From Armillaria gallica (taxonomy: Eukaryota > Basidiomycota > Agaricomycetes > Agaricales > Physalacriaceae), in the NCBI GenBank assembly GCA_037576215.1, contig JBANDB010000015.1, positions 1,364,001 to 1,428,000 of the forward strand: a stretch of 64,000 nt of DNA, in the 5' to 3' direction. Of the stretch, positions 24,401 to 36,329 are shown one piece after another. Under the pieces are notes generated by a model. The model worked only from the letters and a program-made list of their open reading frames with translations, did no database searches and was not told where the DNA came from. Every line of letters begins with the position of its first letter. Position 1 is the stretch's first letter. The position numbers and the translations under genes were made by a program.

Positions 24401-25090
24401 TAGAAGTCACTGGTACCCCCTGCATCTCCACATCTATCCATACACCTCCCTCGGCGTGTACACACCCTCCCGTCTCTTCCGCTCATCGTTTCCCGTTCCT
24501 ACACTTGTCCGAGTTAGTGACGAAAGTGCCGCGGGAAGTAAGTTCACGTACCCTAGCGAGCCCATCCAAAACCCGGCCGGCTTGTGGAATGTCACGTACC
24601 GTGGGGGAGTGGGGGATGTTGACGCGGAATTGAGCTGCAACAAGCGAGAGGGAACCTGATCAACATTAGCAAGGCCAGATCGTTCCAAAAGCAATACACA
24701 CACCTCCGCCCATATATCTAGCGCTACCTCGGGAATATCTCCGCCATCTTTCCCTTGAAATCCTGAGTGGTGGCCAGAGAATTGGTTAGCCGCGTTCAAG
24801 TCAGTTTAAGGAAGGGCTTACCGAGCCTAACGACCCCGCTCCCAGTAATCTCTTCAATTTGTGCACGTCTGTTGCCATCCGACGGAACTCGATATTATCG
24901 CCAGCGTGCGGGGCCCTTCCGATGAATGCTGCATGAGGAAAACGTGAGAAAAATAGAGACATTGTGTACTGTTGTGTAGGCGACGTGAACGAACGAGCTA
25001 TGGAAGAAATCATCGGCGGCGCGTTGCAGGGCGAGCCTAGGGAAAGAAAAGGAACGCTAAGCCACGTAGAACGAGAGTCGGAATCAAATC
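24400..25090 (-). pseudogene. Block U, copy 3
   Basis: Contains the exon ending FHKPAGFWMGSLG before GTACGTGAAC (about 24550-24600) and the exon ending KLKRLLGAGSLG before a GTAAGC donor (about 24820-24890). It also has the segment QRAADDFFHSSFVHVAYT, frame broken, near 25000. The 5' exon seen at 20.2 kb is missing; block W follows directly. Protein unknown. Confidence 0.35.
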
Positions 25091-26850
25091 ATGCTGCTAT
25101 CCCTTCATCTAACCGACACCTGCCAAAATGTCCCTCCCTTCGCCAAAAGGTGAGGACACTCCCGACCATGCGACCGTCCCCCATCCTTGCATGCTATTAA
25201 TAGACAGACCCTCCCGTTCACCCCTCCCTCCGCATGCATGGCTGTCCATGCTAATAATAGAATACGACCCCTCCTATCCCGTCCCCGCATCGACCCTCAA
25301 CGCGTCCTCCGCTACTCGTGCACACCTGCCATCGGCGTGTGAGCTGCATTCAAAGGATGTGTCCAGTGCACGTACCATTCCGTTTCGTTTACTGTACCCT
25401 TCAAGTCTTGGTATCGTCGCTCTCGCTTCACTCTCGCCGTGTTAACAAAATGTAAACTTTTATTTCACTACCTGCGCGAGTTCCAATCAGCTAAACGTAA
25501 GCAAAACCGACGAGAAAACTCTTACCTGGTACATGTATCTCGCACTTATCCGTAGTCTTGGGAGCGCCGTTAGTATTTAATAGAGGTGTTATAAAAGATA
25601 CCTTACCTTATTAACCCAAAAATCCCTCCGCGCGTCCAACGAAACCCTACAAAGACACGAGTCAGCCGTGCAAAAAGCCTACAAGGTCAACATACGTACC
25701 CTGGTGGTGCCCCCACCCATCGATCCCGCTCGCCAGCCGTCTCAGTGAATAAATAGTCGATCCCAGGCGATCCCAACCCCTCAACGAGCGACTCAAACTC
25801 GGTGACCTGCCCGATGGGAAGGTGCCGTCAGCGAGAGCCAAGTCGTAGGGAGGATCACATACCCTTTGCCCGTCGTCTGCTCGTTCCAACGGTGAGGATG
25901 GAACGGCCCAATCCGCCGTTATCCTTCCCGTACCTTCAGCCTCACAGCTGATCACGTCGTTCATGTCGTGTCAGTAGGGAAAGGATCCATGAAACAGCCA
26001 TGCGTGCGTACCTTATACCTTCCCGACATCGTCATTTCCCAATGCAGCCTCACTGAATCTAACCGTTAGCTTCTAGTCAAGGATTGAGGGTCAAGGCCTC
26101 ACCGACAGAATCAAACCCGTTGTACCAGTATCACGCTGTATCCATCCTCGACCTCCGTTATCGATCCCTCCCTCTAGAAACGCGGCAACAAAACGTGGAG
26201 TGATTGGACGAGAGGGCGCACTGTTGGATGTGCGGAGCAACTTGTCCGGCTCGCCGTCACTGTGTTCGCCGTGCCGGAAAGGGGATCGACAGAATTCTAG
26301 ACAAGGTTAGCAAGGAGAAAATGGACAATAGTCAGGATACGCACCTCCAACCAGTTTACAACTCCCCGTGAATTTAATGGGCTTTGAACTTTGAGTTACC
26401 CTGCAAGAAATTTCATTAGCAAACGTTTACAATATCGAGATACAAAAGGCTTACCTCTGTCATTTTTCCCACAGAGAACGAGTCCAGCATTAGCGAATTA
26501 GCGACTACGAGAAGACTGAGAGAAAAAATGAATAAGGAGACGTCAAAGAAGAAACGAGCTCACCATTGAACTCGACGGCCAACGATGTGGTGAAGAAACC
26601 CATCGATGATCAGATCCTAGCAGGATTCACATCACGGGACCACGACGCGCCAAAGACGCGAGTTGGGCTCCAGGCGAGAAACTCGTCATGCACAACGAGC
26701 ATGCCATACTCGTCGTCCAGCATAACAAGCAGACAATAACTGAAGACGAGATAAGCAAAGAGGACGAAGGTAAGAGGAGAGGGGGGAAATGGGAAGTATG
26801 GGATGAGATGGGATATTCTTGGGGAATGCGCACCTCATTTTAAACCTCTC
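25090..26850 (-). pseudogene. Blocks W and X, copy 2
   Basis: Colinear with 13740-15420 at high identity. W spans about 25090-25510 and X about 25520-26700. The FEALVKGLGSPGID exon here is changed (SRSLRGWDRLGS frame), and the ending 26700-26850 departs from copy 1. Copy 2 of X carries CATCGATGATCAGATCC near 26600, absent from copy 1. No complete frame remains. Confidence 0.4.
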
Positions 26851-26989
26851 CGGCAAATCTTTGGTGCCAAATCCGCTACCTACACGCTGTCAAACCTGTC
26901 GGCATGAAACACACACCTGTGCGTGCAGAAATTTGGGAGATTGTCACCAGGAGACATTTGAAGTATGTTGAATTTCGACTCTAGGCACT

Positions 26990-28160
26990 AATCGACGCAC
27001 GTCATATAGCCTGTATGTACTGCATCTCACATCCGAGGTCCGAAAACAGTCACGGTAAACTGACTCACCCGAATCCGAGTCACGTCTCCTCCCATCCTAG
27101 CTAAGAAGAGAAGACACTCGTACCCCCTACATCTCTATCCACCGTAACATATTCTGCACACGCTTGAGTCAATGATGAGAACGCTGCGGGAAGCAAGCCT
27201 ACATACCCTAGCGAGCCCGTCTCAAATCCCGCCCGAGTTTCTGCCTGCGTATCGAGTTCCCATCACCCTTATCGATGGCACAACACACGTAAACTGTCCC
27301 TCTGAGAAGACGGCCTAAGTGGAGGTAAAACTATGTGGAATGCCGCGTACCGTGAGGGATGTTGACACGCCGTTGATGCGGAGTGCAACAAGCGAGAGGG
27401 AACCTGATCAACGTGAGCAAGGCCAAATCGTTCGAAAAAGCAGTACACGCACCTCCGCCCATCTATCAAGCACTCACTCGGGGAATATCGTCCGCCATCC
27501 CTCCCTTGGAATCCTGACAGCGGTGGCCAGGAGATCCGTTAGCCCTCGTTCAAGTCAGTTTGAGGAATGGCTTACCGAGCCTAACGAGCCTGCTCCCAGT
27601 GATCTCTTAAATTCGTGTCCATCTGTCACCATCGGACGGAGCTCGTCATCATCGCCAGCGTGCGGGGCCGTTCTGATGAGCGCTGCATAGGTCAAACGTG
27701 CAAAAATAGAGAACAAGTCGCGTACCATTGTGTATGCTCCATGAACGGACTGGTCGGCGACGCGTTGCAGGGCCTAGGGAAAGAAAGGAAACGGTGAGCC
27801 TAGAACAAGAGTCAGTGCACCCTCCCTTGCCTGGTAATCAAATCATACTGCTGCAAATCTCGTTAGTAAAGGCTGTCAACGCCGAGATGTGAAATGCCTA
27901 CCTTTCTTGATTTTTCTCGCACGTTGTCGGGACACACGACGGTAGACATATGGCTGAAGGAGGGAAGTAAGAAAGTGATAACGAGGTTTGAATCAATGAG
28001 CTCACCGTCGAGCTCGACGACGAGATCATGGCAGTCAAGAAGTAAACACTCGATTACCAAAAAGTCGCCCAGACGAGCTATTTTCCGGTCACGAGACCAC
28101 GACGCGCTTACCCCTGCCTACCCACGCCGAGTCAAATTCTCCCTCATTCTCATCATGCAA
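26990..28160 (-). pseudogene. Block U, copy 4, preceded by a remnant of the GPR1 5' part
   Basis: This copy keeps the whole order of U exons: the 5' exon near 27990-28085 (ARLGDFLVIECLLLDCHDLV, VELDG, donor GTGAGC), a short exon ending REKSRK at about 27905, the exon ending FKRSLGAGSLG near 27580-27680, and the piece around 27500. The transporter exons that should follow are deleted: only the leader part at 27000-27200 is left. The protein is not recognised. Confidence 0.4.
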
Positions 28161-28560
28161 GACAACGACCGTGGTAGGCTCGTGAGGAGAGTGGTGACGT
28201 TATTGGGCGCATCAACAAGAGAAGGAAGTTCTGTTCAAAAGGTGGATAGCCTCTGCCGTGGGGCCCGGAATACGATGGTGAGGGATGTGGTGAACGAGCG
28301 GACCTAAGAGAGGGCAAGGAATTTCCGGCACTCGGGGATCAACCGGATCATGATGTGCCAGGCGAATAAGTAGGTGCTCTCGAGTTCTGTAGAGGAAGAT
28401 ACTGCTTGCTCACCTCTTGACAAACTCTAGACAAGTTCAGACTGCATGAGTCCACCCGCGATGGAAACCAGATCTTTTTGGGATAGTGAGCCCACATGGC
28501 TTTATTTTGGTCATTTTGTTCTCCGTAGGAACCCACGCGTTATCTGTCTCGTTTGCTTTT
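28160..28560. repeat. Spacer repeat R, copy 1
   Basis: Matches 33240-33640 over about 400 bp, from CATCATGCAAGACAACGAC to the segment ending TTATGATAACTTGT. It marks the 5' border of block U. No gene seen. Confidence 0.45.
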
Positions 28561-29160
28561 TATGATAACTTGTAGGAGTTTTGTATCCCCGGAGACCTCC
28601 GAGCAACATGTTTGCAGTGAAATCCGTAGGTACGGCTTAAATTGAAAGAAATGAAATGTCGCCGTATTCGAGACAGAGAACAACATGACGCATGCTTAGT
28701 CATCCCTTTTCGACAAAACTCCCTTCCTGCCAGTTCATCATTAGCGCCACCACCATACGCATCTACACTCCATGTCGGTCTTAGCTTTTGGCTATATCTC
28801 TCGGCTTTACCGCGGCAAGACGGCGAGCGGGAAAAGTCAATACCGAATGGCCAGCAATTCGGCTCCAGATGTGCACGTATGTACATCTACGTGTTTAATT
28901 TCCTGTGTCGAGATCTCCAATCTGGCGGGTCCAGGTGTACCCTTACTTTCGTGGATGTTGACCAATAATACTTGTTCTCTGTACGTAACCTCGGCACGAT
29001 AGGTACGACTCTTTCTTGTCTGGGGTTTTCGTGAACCGGCCGGCACCGTCTGATCGAGTTACCGACGGGAGCATCCCAAGGGATACATCTCGCCCCGTTC
29101 ATCTTAGACACGAGAAACATGGACCCATAGGCGCCCTCGTTCGTGTTTCAGATCTGCCTC
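28560..29160. other. Unassigned stretch
   Basis: Overlapping open frames of about 100 codons lie on both strands (for example 28642-28968 plus, 28560-28886 minus) but none has a recognisable motif or splice structure. I see no supported gene. Confidence 0.3.
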
Positions 29161-30294
29161 TACAATTTCATCTTAATATGAGATCACGGCGGTTGAACTC
29201 GGTCTCGACAAACGGCAGGCAGATCCCTCCGTGGTTTGTACTCCCGAGACGCGTATGTGATAGCCGAGCACACTGCCAAGTGACCGGATCCTTGAAGAGA
29301 ACGTCAGTGCGCGCGTCAACAAACAAGACTAAGCGCTCTCCTCTAGTTGCGAAGGAAATGTTGGCCTCTATCTCTTCCAAACGTGTATGTTGTTTCCTGT
29401 CAAGTGCATCGTAGTCTTATTCTTTTGTCCAGAACTACTCACTCTCCCGCTTTATCTCCGCCTCGTTCATCCCAGACGCGAGAAACATGGACCCACACGT
29501 TACGTGTTTCAGATCTTACTCTTTGAAGAACCGGCGGGGCGGTTGATCTCCATTCCGATTTCTGATACGATAGTACATGAGAAGCATATCTCCCGTGAGG
29601 ATGATATGCGCCCATAAACGGGTAAGTCTCAGGTCAGAATACCAATCTCAGCAGAACTAAAAATTTGAATCCAGAGCAAAGATTTATTATCTCCTCTCCC
29701 CACTAGAATGAACATCTTTGTGGATTGGGACTCGGTGTCTTTCCCGGAACCCCAGTGCACATGCCAAGTCGGAGAGGATGAGTACTCCCGCTTTATCTTA
29801 TCTGGATAAGTACCCTCGCGTCCTGTGTGCCAGATCATGTTGATTTCCGGCCTCTTTTGAAGAGAAACATACTATACGAGCAAGGGGAATCGAACCCTGT
29901 ATCTCCTCGCTCTCCTCTCCCCACACTGCGGAGCCTTCCCACTACGCCCTATATGGATTCGCTGTCAAGCGCGGTACATATAGCGTCAGCCCCTGGATCT
30001 TGACGCCAGGTCAACAGCAGAGCAACGTCTGTTTCCCCACATCCAAGCCGACTCGCCGCCGCAGGGGACAATGTTCAGCTGGTGGGCGGATGTCTAAATT
30101 GGAGGATCTGCAAACAGTGACGTGTGGTCGGGAGAGGCGGACCTACGAGCGTCAACTAAAGTGCGTATTCGACGTGATAGTGATATACGTGCTGGGTTAG
30201 TATGTAGGCGGGACGACGTCGCATTCTCGGGACGTTCTCAGTCTGGCTTAGGAAACGGAGAGAATTAGCTTACTTGTACTCGAGTCGAGATACA
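29160..30294 (-). repeat. Block Y, copy 3
   Basis: Aligns to 17176-18500 and 50890-51590. It contains GERLVLFVDARTDVLFKD (about 29290-29345, minus). At 29880-29960 it differs from the other copies by a tRNA-like segment with a perfect B-box-type GGTTCGATTCC on the minus strand. Block Y is followed by the start of block P. Confidence 0.4.
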
Positions 30295-30863
30295 TAATCT
30301 AGATGTAGTCTCTCATAGACAGACGGACGATACATACCTGATGAGAGAGGGAGGGACGGTATGTATGTAGTCTGTTTTTTTCCCAGGGGGTCTTGCTATA
30401 ACCATCGCTTCCGTTACATAAAACTATCACGTGCTCAAGGAACACGCCCATTTATTTTTCCATCTTGACGTGATTTTGCTCTCATTCCTCTGCTATCGAC
30501 GCGCTGTACTACACGTAAAATACTGATATAAAATTCCATGTTCTAAAAATGCCCCATAAGGGAAGGTCTTGAGGCGCATTTCCTCAAAACACCGGTGTCC
30601 CTGCTATCCCACCTGATGCAGAGCAAAATTCATTTTTGATACTGGATGTCTTGCCTGACAACCTTCATGTAACTCCCAAGAAATTTTTGAGGCCATGATA
30701 TGGCAGAGGCACGAGAGTAGCAGAAATATGGGCGGTGCGACGGCGCAAGACGCAGTAGTAGCCCTTGTGGTGGTGGGAAAGTCCTTCCAAACATGGCTGC
30801 TGACGTAACGGGGCCGATGGTCATAGCAAGGGGGGCGCGGTTAAAACAGGACTAATCTAGATG
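30295..30863. mobile_element. 547-bp insertion (30306-30852) flanked by an 11-bp target-site duplication
   Basis: The block P copies at 12.2, 18.5, 23.7 and 57.4 kb read ...ACATAATCTAGATG and continue directly into GAGACGAAGG or GGACCGAAGG. Here TAATCTAGATG occurs twice, at 30295-30305 and 30853-30863, with 547 extra bases between. Inside are imperfect inverted 26-mers: CTTGCTATAACCATCGCTTC... at 30392-30417 and its complement at 30805-30830, 22 of 26 matching. A hairpin-prone ACATACC...GGTATGT lies near the left end. There is no transposase or poly(A). It could be a non-autonomous DNA element or a short retroelement; the 11-bp duplication alone does not decide. Confidence 0.7.
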
Positions 30864-31059
30864 GGACCGAAGGTAGTCGCAGAGGGAGTACAGTGCTTAT
30901 GATATTTGTAGACACCATATTATTGTATTACAATGATAGTACAGGCATAACTGTCAACTAGAGTATGATTGGAATTGAAGACGCGTGGAATGGATGACAC
31001 GTTATGATAGGTTGTGGTATTTGATGCTGAGAAAGCGTACAACAAACGTGGTATTGTAA

Positions 31060-31840
31060 CATTAAGGGGCTAGAATGCGCAGATTGGGAGTACGGTAACT
31101 GCTTGGGACTCTGATGCGAGCAACTCGGAGAGGGCGACGTAGTAAGCGATGATGCCAAATGCGCACCCTGATTTGGCGAGACTGGGAAAGCGTGAGCTAG
31201 CGGAGAGAAGGAGGAGAGAGAAGACATACTCGGTGCGGATAGTAGCCTTGTGGACAGTGCGGACAACTCCTAACAGGCAGGAAGCATAGACGTGACAGGA
31301 AGACAGCCGAAGAGAACGATGAACGAGGCGGACTTGCGGAGCGAGGTGATACTGCGTACACCAGGGTTAGCAATAAGCGGTGAGGCGAAGGGAAGGGACG
31401 AACAAGAATAGAACCGTGACTATCATCCAGGAAAACAGGTACAAGGCGAGGGCCGACGAGTGCTCGGGTGCATCAGTGCAGTACTGCGAACACGCCATAT
31501 GAGGGTTATGGGATACGCGTATCATGTATGCTGCATTTCACACCCGAGGTCTGAAACCCGTCACTCACCATACCTCTGCATCTCTACGCCACATCCGTCC
31601 CATAGACACCTCCCTCGGCGTGCACACACCCTCTCATCTTGTCCGCTCGTGGTTTCCAATTTCTATGCTTGTCTGTTCCGCACGCACTCGAGTTAGTGTC
31701 GAAAGCGCCGCGGGAGGCAAGTCTGCGTACCCTATCGAGCTCATCCCAAACACCCTTATCGATGGCGCAACAAGCGTGAACCATCCCTCTGAAAGATGGT
31801 CTGAGTGGAGGTCAGGGTAGGGGCAATGTCACGTACCGTT
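31060..31840 (-). pseudogene. GPR1/FUN34/YaaH-like gene, relic D
   Basis: The last exon reads RFPSLAKSGCAFGIIAYYVA, then LSELLASESQAVTVLP. Five residues of the last helix (the AAFIA part) are deleted. The previous exon (about 31275-31440) carries the same TAG (31272-31270) as relics A, C and F. Further 5', to 31840, lie the leader part shared by other copies and a GTACGC donor. Confidence 0.5.
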
Positions 31841-32400
31841 GGGGATAAGCTAATATCGCTATTTCATGAGGTATAAGTGATAGTATAGAGATTGATAGGT
31901 ATGAGTGCCCCAAATACGATATGTATTTGGGGGGGGGTTGCGTAGACTTGAGGCTTCGGGGAAGGGAGAAGTCAAGGTGAAGGGGCCAAAACACCAAAGT
32001 GATTACGTGAGGTGTTTTGGGTAAGCCTTCGGCCTTCGGGAGTGAGGACGTCGGGATGCCGACACGAAGCCAATCAAGTCTGAATGTTTGGTGAAACCAG
32101 AAAGCGGGGAATCCTGAATCCGGTAACACCAAACACTGAAGGGAGTAGGTGGGTGGGTCAAAAAAGCAAGAGTATCTTGAGGATAACTGAGCGCCAGTAT
32201 ATGGGATAGAGAAAGTGGGAGGGCGCGAAGGTAGACCACGAGCAATGAGCGCTGATAGCAAGTGCTCGATGGTCACGGATTGGGATTGTTTACACGTGTA
32301 TATTTACGGCATCTAAATATTGCTGGACTCCATGTCGCTGTCTTAGCTTATCCTCCGATAAGCCCTCCGCTCGTGCCTCGCTGCAGGCTTATCTCGGAAT
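31838..32400. mobile_element. Insertion of about 560 bp inside block U copy 5, with inverted GGATAAGCTAA motifs
   Basis: Other U copies read GTCACGTACCGTGAGGGATG straight into TTGACGC. Here GTCACGTACCGT is followed by about 560 foreign bases before AATGTTGACGC. The insert begins GGGGATAAGCTAATATCGC; near its right end it has AGCTTATCC, giving an 11-base inverted match (GGATAAGCTAA), and it finishes GGCTTATCTCGG. A 154-codon minus-strand frame (31812-32276) runs through most of it but resembles nothing I know. This looks like a small non-autonomous DNA transposon; the target duplication is not clear (perhaps GGA). Confidence 0.5.
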
Positions 32401-33250
32401 GTTGACGCACCGTCGACGTGCAGTGCAAGAATCGAGAGGGAACCTGATCAACATGAGCAAGACTAAATCGTTCAAAGAGCAATACACGAACCTCCGCCAA
32501 TACATCTAACACTCCCTCGAGAATATCTTCCGCCATCCCACCCTTGGAATCCTGACAGCGGTGGTCAGAGTAATCGTTAGCCCTCATTCAAGTCAGCTTG
32601 GGGAATGGCTTACCGAGCCTAACGAACCCGCTCTCAGTAATCTCTTCAATTTGTGAATGTCTATCGCCATCCGACGGAACTTGTCATTATCGCCAGCATA
32701 TGGGACTCATCTGATGAATGCTGCATAAGCAAAACGTGAGAAAAATAGAGAAATTCGTGTACCGCTGCGTAGGCGACGTGAACGAATGAGTTATCGAGGA
32801 AACCGTCGGCGGCACGTTGCAGGGCGAGCCTAGGGAAAGAAAAGGAACGTTAAGCCACGTAGAACGAGAGTCGGTGCACATTCCCTTACTCGGTAATTAA
32901 ATCATGCTGCTGCAAATCTCGTTAGTAAAGGCTGTCAACGCCGAGATGTAAAATGCCTACCTTTCTTGATTTTTCTCGCCCATTTCACGCGTTGTCGGGA
33001 CACACGATGGTAGACATACGGCTGAAGGAAGGAAATAAGAAAGAGACAAGGAAGATCGAATCAGAACCGAGCTCATTGTCGAGCTCGACGACGAGACGCC
33101 AATCTACGTGGCAGTCAAGAAGTAAAAACTCGATTACCAAAAGTCGCCCAAACAAGCTAATTTCCGGTCACGAGACCACGACGCGTCCACCCACGCCGAG
33201 CCAATTTCTCGCTCCTTCACATCATGCAAGACAACGACGGTGGTGGGCTC
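32390..33250 (-). pseudogene. Block U, copy 5
   Basis: The best-preserved internal exon of this family is here: QDSKGGMAEDILEGVLDVLA followed by a donor (about 32480-32555). Upstream are the exon around 32620-32690 and the 5' exon (33065-33165), the latter with an insertion (CAATCTACGTGG...) and a one-base loss that break the ARLGDFLVIE frame. Protein unknown. Confidence 0.4.
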
Positions 33251-34560
33251 GACACGAGGAGAGTGGCGAAGTCACAGGGCACATCAACAAGAGAAGGAAA
33301 CTCTGTTAATGTCCATAGCCTCTGCCGTGGGGCCCGGAATACAATGGTGAGGGATGTAGTGAACGAGTCGACTCGGAGGAATTTCCGGTACTCGGGGATA
33401 AACCAGATCGTGATGTCCCAGGCGAATAACTAGGTGCTCTCGCCGAGTTCCGTGGAGGGAGATACTGCTTGCTCACCCCTGACAAACTCTAGACTGCATG
33501 AGCACCCGCAATGGAAACCAACTCTTTTGGGGGATTAAGCATGATGTAGCCCCCCATGGCAGTGGCCGCGGCTTTATTTTGGTTAATGTTTCCCCATAGG
33601 AATCGATGTGTTGTCTGTCTCGTTTGCGTTTTATAATAACTTGTTTGCCTTCAGTCGTTTGCAACTCAGCGTTCATCTCTACATCGAGGTTGAGGCTCCG
33701 AACATTTCTTACAAGAGTGAGTTATCGTCATGAGCCTTGCCCTTGCTCAGTTTGTCCTTCGAACTACTCCAAGACATCGCAAGCTCCTTTGTCTCGCCAC
33801 ACATTAATTCCCTCCGGTTGTCCAAAGGCATACTGGAGCGCAATACTGCCTCTTGCGACTCTGGGTGCCCTATCACGTTGATCTTCTAGACACTATACTG
33901 GGAGGTGAATCTTCGGTCATCGGTGCGATCGAGGATAAACCAACCTGACGTGGTGTGAAAGAGATTGTCCTATAATGTTGATCATAGTACTGAGTACTCA
34001 AAATGGAACAGAATACTATTTCATATCTTCCTAGATCATATGGATATGCAGTGAAGTGCGCAGAGTGAAGAGGTGTTCACATCTAGGCAGCTAGAGTTCG
34101 AATTCCTTAGCTGATGCCAGGCCTTAGCACCCTGCTAGTGCCTCTGGGAAAAAGCTGGTTCTATATGCTATCGATCTACTGTCCTCTCAGCTCTCCCCCT
34201 CCCTTAAGCTACCTTTACCAAGATGCGTCACGAGCTGAGGGCTTGAATACGGTGCTCGCGTTCCAAGCAGAGTCCCGCTCAATGGGGTATGGAGGCGATG
34301 TAGAAATCAGACATCATTTGACTTGCGCGCGCGTTCAAATAAAGGCTACTGCGAAACTTTATATAAAATGCTGCTGGTTAACTTGCAGGCATCTTCGTAC
34401 CTTCAGCCAAATGTCAGTGAGAGTCTACTACCGAAATGCATTGACTTGTAGTATCGACAATAGGTTCCGCGAAGCCCCGCCGTTCTTATTTCAGTGATCC
34501 CCAATCTACACCCAGAGTTTACCATTCTATAGTCCTTACTTCTATCCTGTCGCAGCAACA
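33250..34560. repeat. Spacer between block U copy 5 and the DUF6535 fragment
   Basis: 33250-33640 is repeat R, copy 2. About 33680-34560 matches 53490-54170, the stretch that precedes DUF6535 copy 4, including CTATATAAAATGC (about 34358), a TATA-like sequence. No open gene seen. Confidence 0.4.
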
Positions 34561-34599
34561 GCATCTGTGTTTTTTGTGATGGCTGGTGACGATGCCGGA

Positions 34600-35255
34600 A
34601 TTCCCGGAACTTTGGATGTTTTGCAATCTACCCTTATGAGCCCAAGAGATTAACCAGGTTACGAAACTCCATACCTGTGAATATTTCAATGCATTGGGCT
34701 CTCCGTCACTGTCGCACCGTCAGATCGGAAATATGAATCAACAAGGAAAGATGGACTCGCCTAGATGAACCGGCAACTTCATATAGCCAGGGCAGTCGGT
34801 GTACATCTTTATACGCATCGTAATCATACTGTGGTAGAGACTCGTTGTCATCGCTATGGCCCAGCATATTCGGCAGCTCCCCGATTACAACGATGGCCAG
34901 AACGCGTTTGAGAAGGTCCCACTCGCGAAATTGCCCTCCTGATGCCCACCGCCCTAATCGCAAAAGAAACTCTGGCTAGGCATTTTGCATGGCGGGATGT
35001 CGCACCCACTTATAGAGGATACTCTGGTTATGTTCACTAATGAGAAGCAACACAACTTAGACGAGTCCGTCGATCGAAAAGTGCAAGGAATAACGTAACG
35101 GTTCGAGGGGAGTTTCATGGGACTCGGTGTCGCGCATAGATGACGCTGGAGGCAGGTTCAAAGAAGATGATATGAGACGTCCCACGGCGGTATGAGGCAT
35201 CACGTCGTTCTCCGATCCCTCGCCACCACCTGTGGGTGAACGATCACAGCCTCAA
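34600..35255 (-). pseudogene. DUF6535 gene, 3' fragment (copy 5)
   Basis: Only the last part of the gene is present: the tiny last exon, its intron, and about 170 codons of the large exon. The frame reads LGRWASGGQFREWDLLKRVL, then AIVVIGELPNMLGHSDDNES, matching the intact copies. The Trp in their QNVWPE is TAG here (34978-34976), and further upstream the frame shifts. At about 35250 the homology stops, so the membrane domain is missing. Confidence 0.75.
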
Positions 35256-35379
35256 TATGAAGGATGGTGAGTTCCCGTGGTGGCAGCTCATGAAGAACGT
35301 CTAAGAGCAGCCGTGCAGGATATACAAATCAGGACGGTACCCAACCGGTTCGAACTCGTCAAGGATTCAATGAACCCGG

Positions 35380-35690
35380 CGTAACCCCATCCTGATGACT
35401 GGAGATATTGACATGGACTTTGAGAATGCAAGAACACCGAACCGAGGTGGATGCGTATCGTCTATTGCGCCGGCTACAGGGCCGTCTCATTCCTCGTGTC
35501 TACGGTCTCGTTCATCTCCCTATGTCTTCCTCTTAGACTCTTCATCCCTTCACGGATTACATTCCTGGCATTATCATCGAGTACGTCCAAGGTGTAAGCA
35601 TGGGCTCGCTCCGACCTGGCGTCGATATCTCTCGTCCATAGGCAGAAGCTATTGCTGATCGTGGCATAGAACCAAGACGTTTCTGAGGAT
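35380..35690 (+). pseudogene. Kinase-like gene fragment K1
   Basis: Reads VDAYRLLRRLQGRLIPRVYG, then LVHLPMSSS, stop, TLHPFTDYIPGIIIEYVQG, then VSMGSLRPGVDISRP, stop. It matches the N-lobe/hinge part of the kinase-like family seen best at 60.8-61.9 kb (AYRLL...GRYIPRLFGVVRL...EYIPGVNM). Two in-frame stops and no catalytic loop: a short relic, on the opposite strand to K2-K4. Confidence 0.55.
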
Positions 35691-35699
35691 TACCGCAGA

Positions 35700-36300
35700 C
35701 AAACGTTCGAGAGGATTTCGGGTACGGGGATGGGAAGGTGCAAGAAAAGAAACACGGTAAGTGGCGATTCAAGCCGGGTATTCAGAAAATGTAAAGATAA
35801 TTTAGTAGGCGATGTTAACATATAAGGTGGATTTCCCTACATCGTACTGACAGAGCCCAAAGAATACGACACGACGTCCGGCGGAGTACCGTGCATGCCA
35901 GTGGCAATGAGCTATGGTGCCCGTATCGAATCCCATTTTTTACAATGGATGAAAACGACACATCATCTCTCTCTTATTTACTAAGAGAGATAGTCGTGGC
36001 CAGGATCTACGTTTAAAAGACGAACACGTCCGATCAGCGAGTCGTGGATTCGTGGTATGCTCAGGTTTCTTTGTCAATGGGTACGACATCTCTGGTAGGA
36101 TGCTCATGGTCGTCATATTGGGATATTTGCGCCACGGATTAGTCGTAGTCATATCGATGCCTGCAGCGAACTCCTGGTCTTATACTTCACTGATGCACCT
36201 CCTCTTTCACCCTCGGCCAATCCGTGCCTACCACTCTCTCGAACGTCGTCTAACAGCCCATACTCTCCACGCATTCATTGAATGTCAAAAGCTCTTAGAT
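35700..36300. other. Unassigned stretch
   Basis: Short overlapping frames only; no repeat or gene recognised. Confidence 0.3.
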
Positions 36301-36329
36301 CTCGTATGGTGTCATAATCCTCTTCCAGT

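Noticed and set aside
29880..29960. A functional tRNA gene on the minus strand
   Set aside because: The T-arm is good but the acceptor stem does not pair and no normal anticodon arm can be drawn.
31812..32276. 154-codon frame as a gene
   Set aside because: It lies inside the insertion and starts in block U sequence; Pro/Ser/Leu-rich composition is what an antisense of G/A-rich DNA gives.
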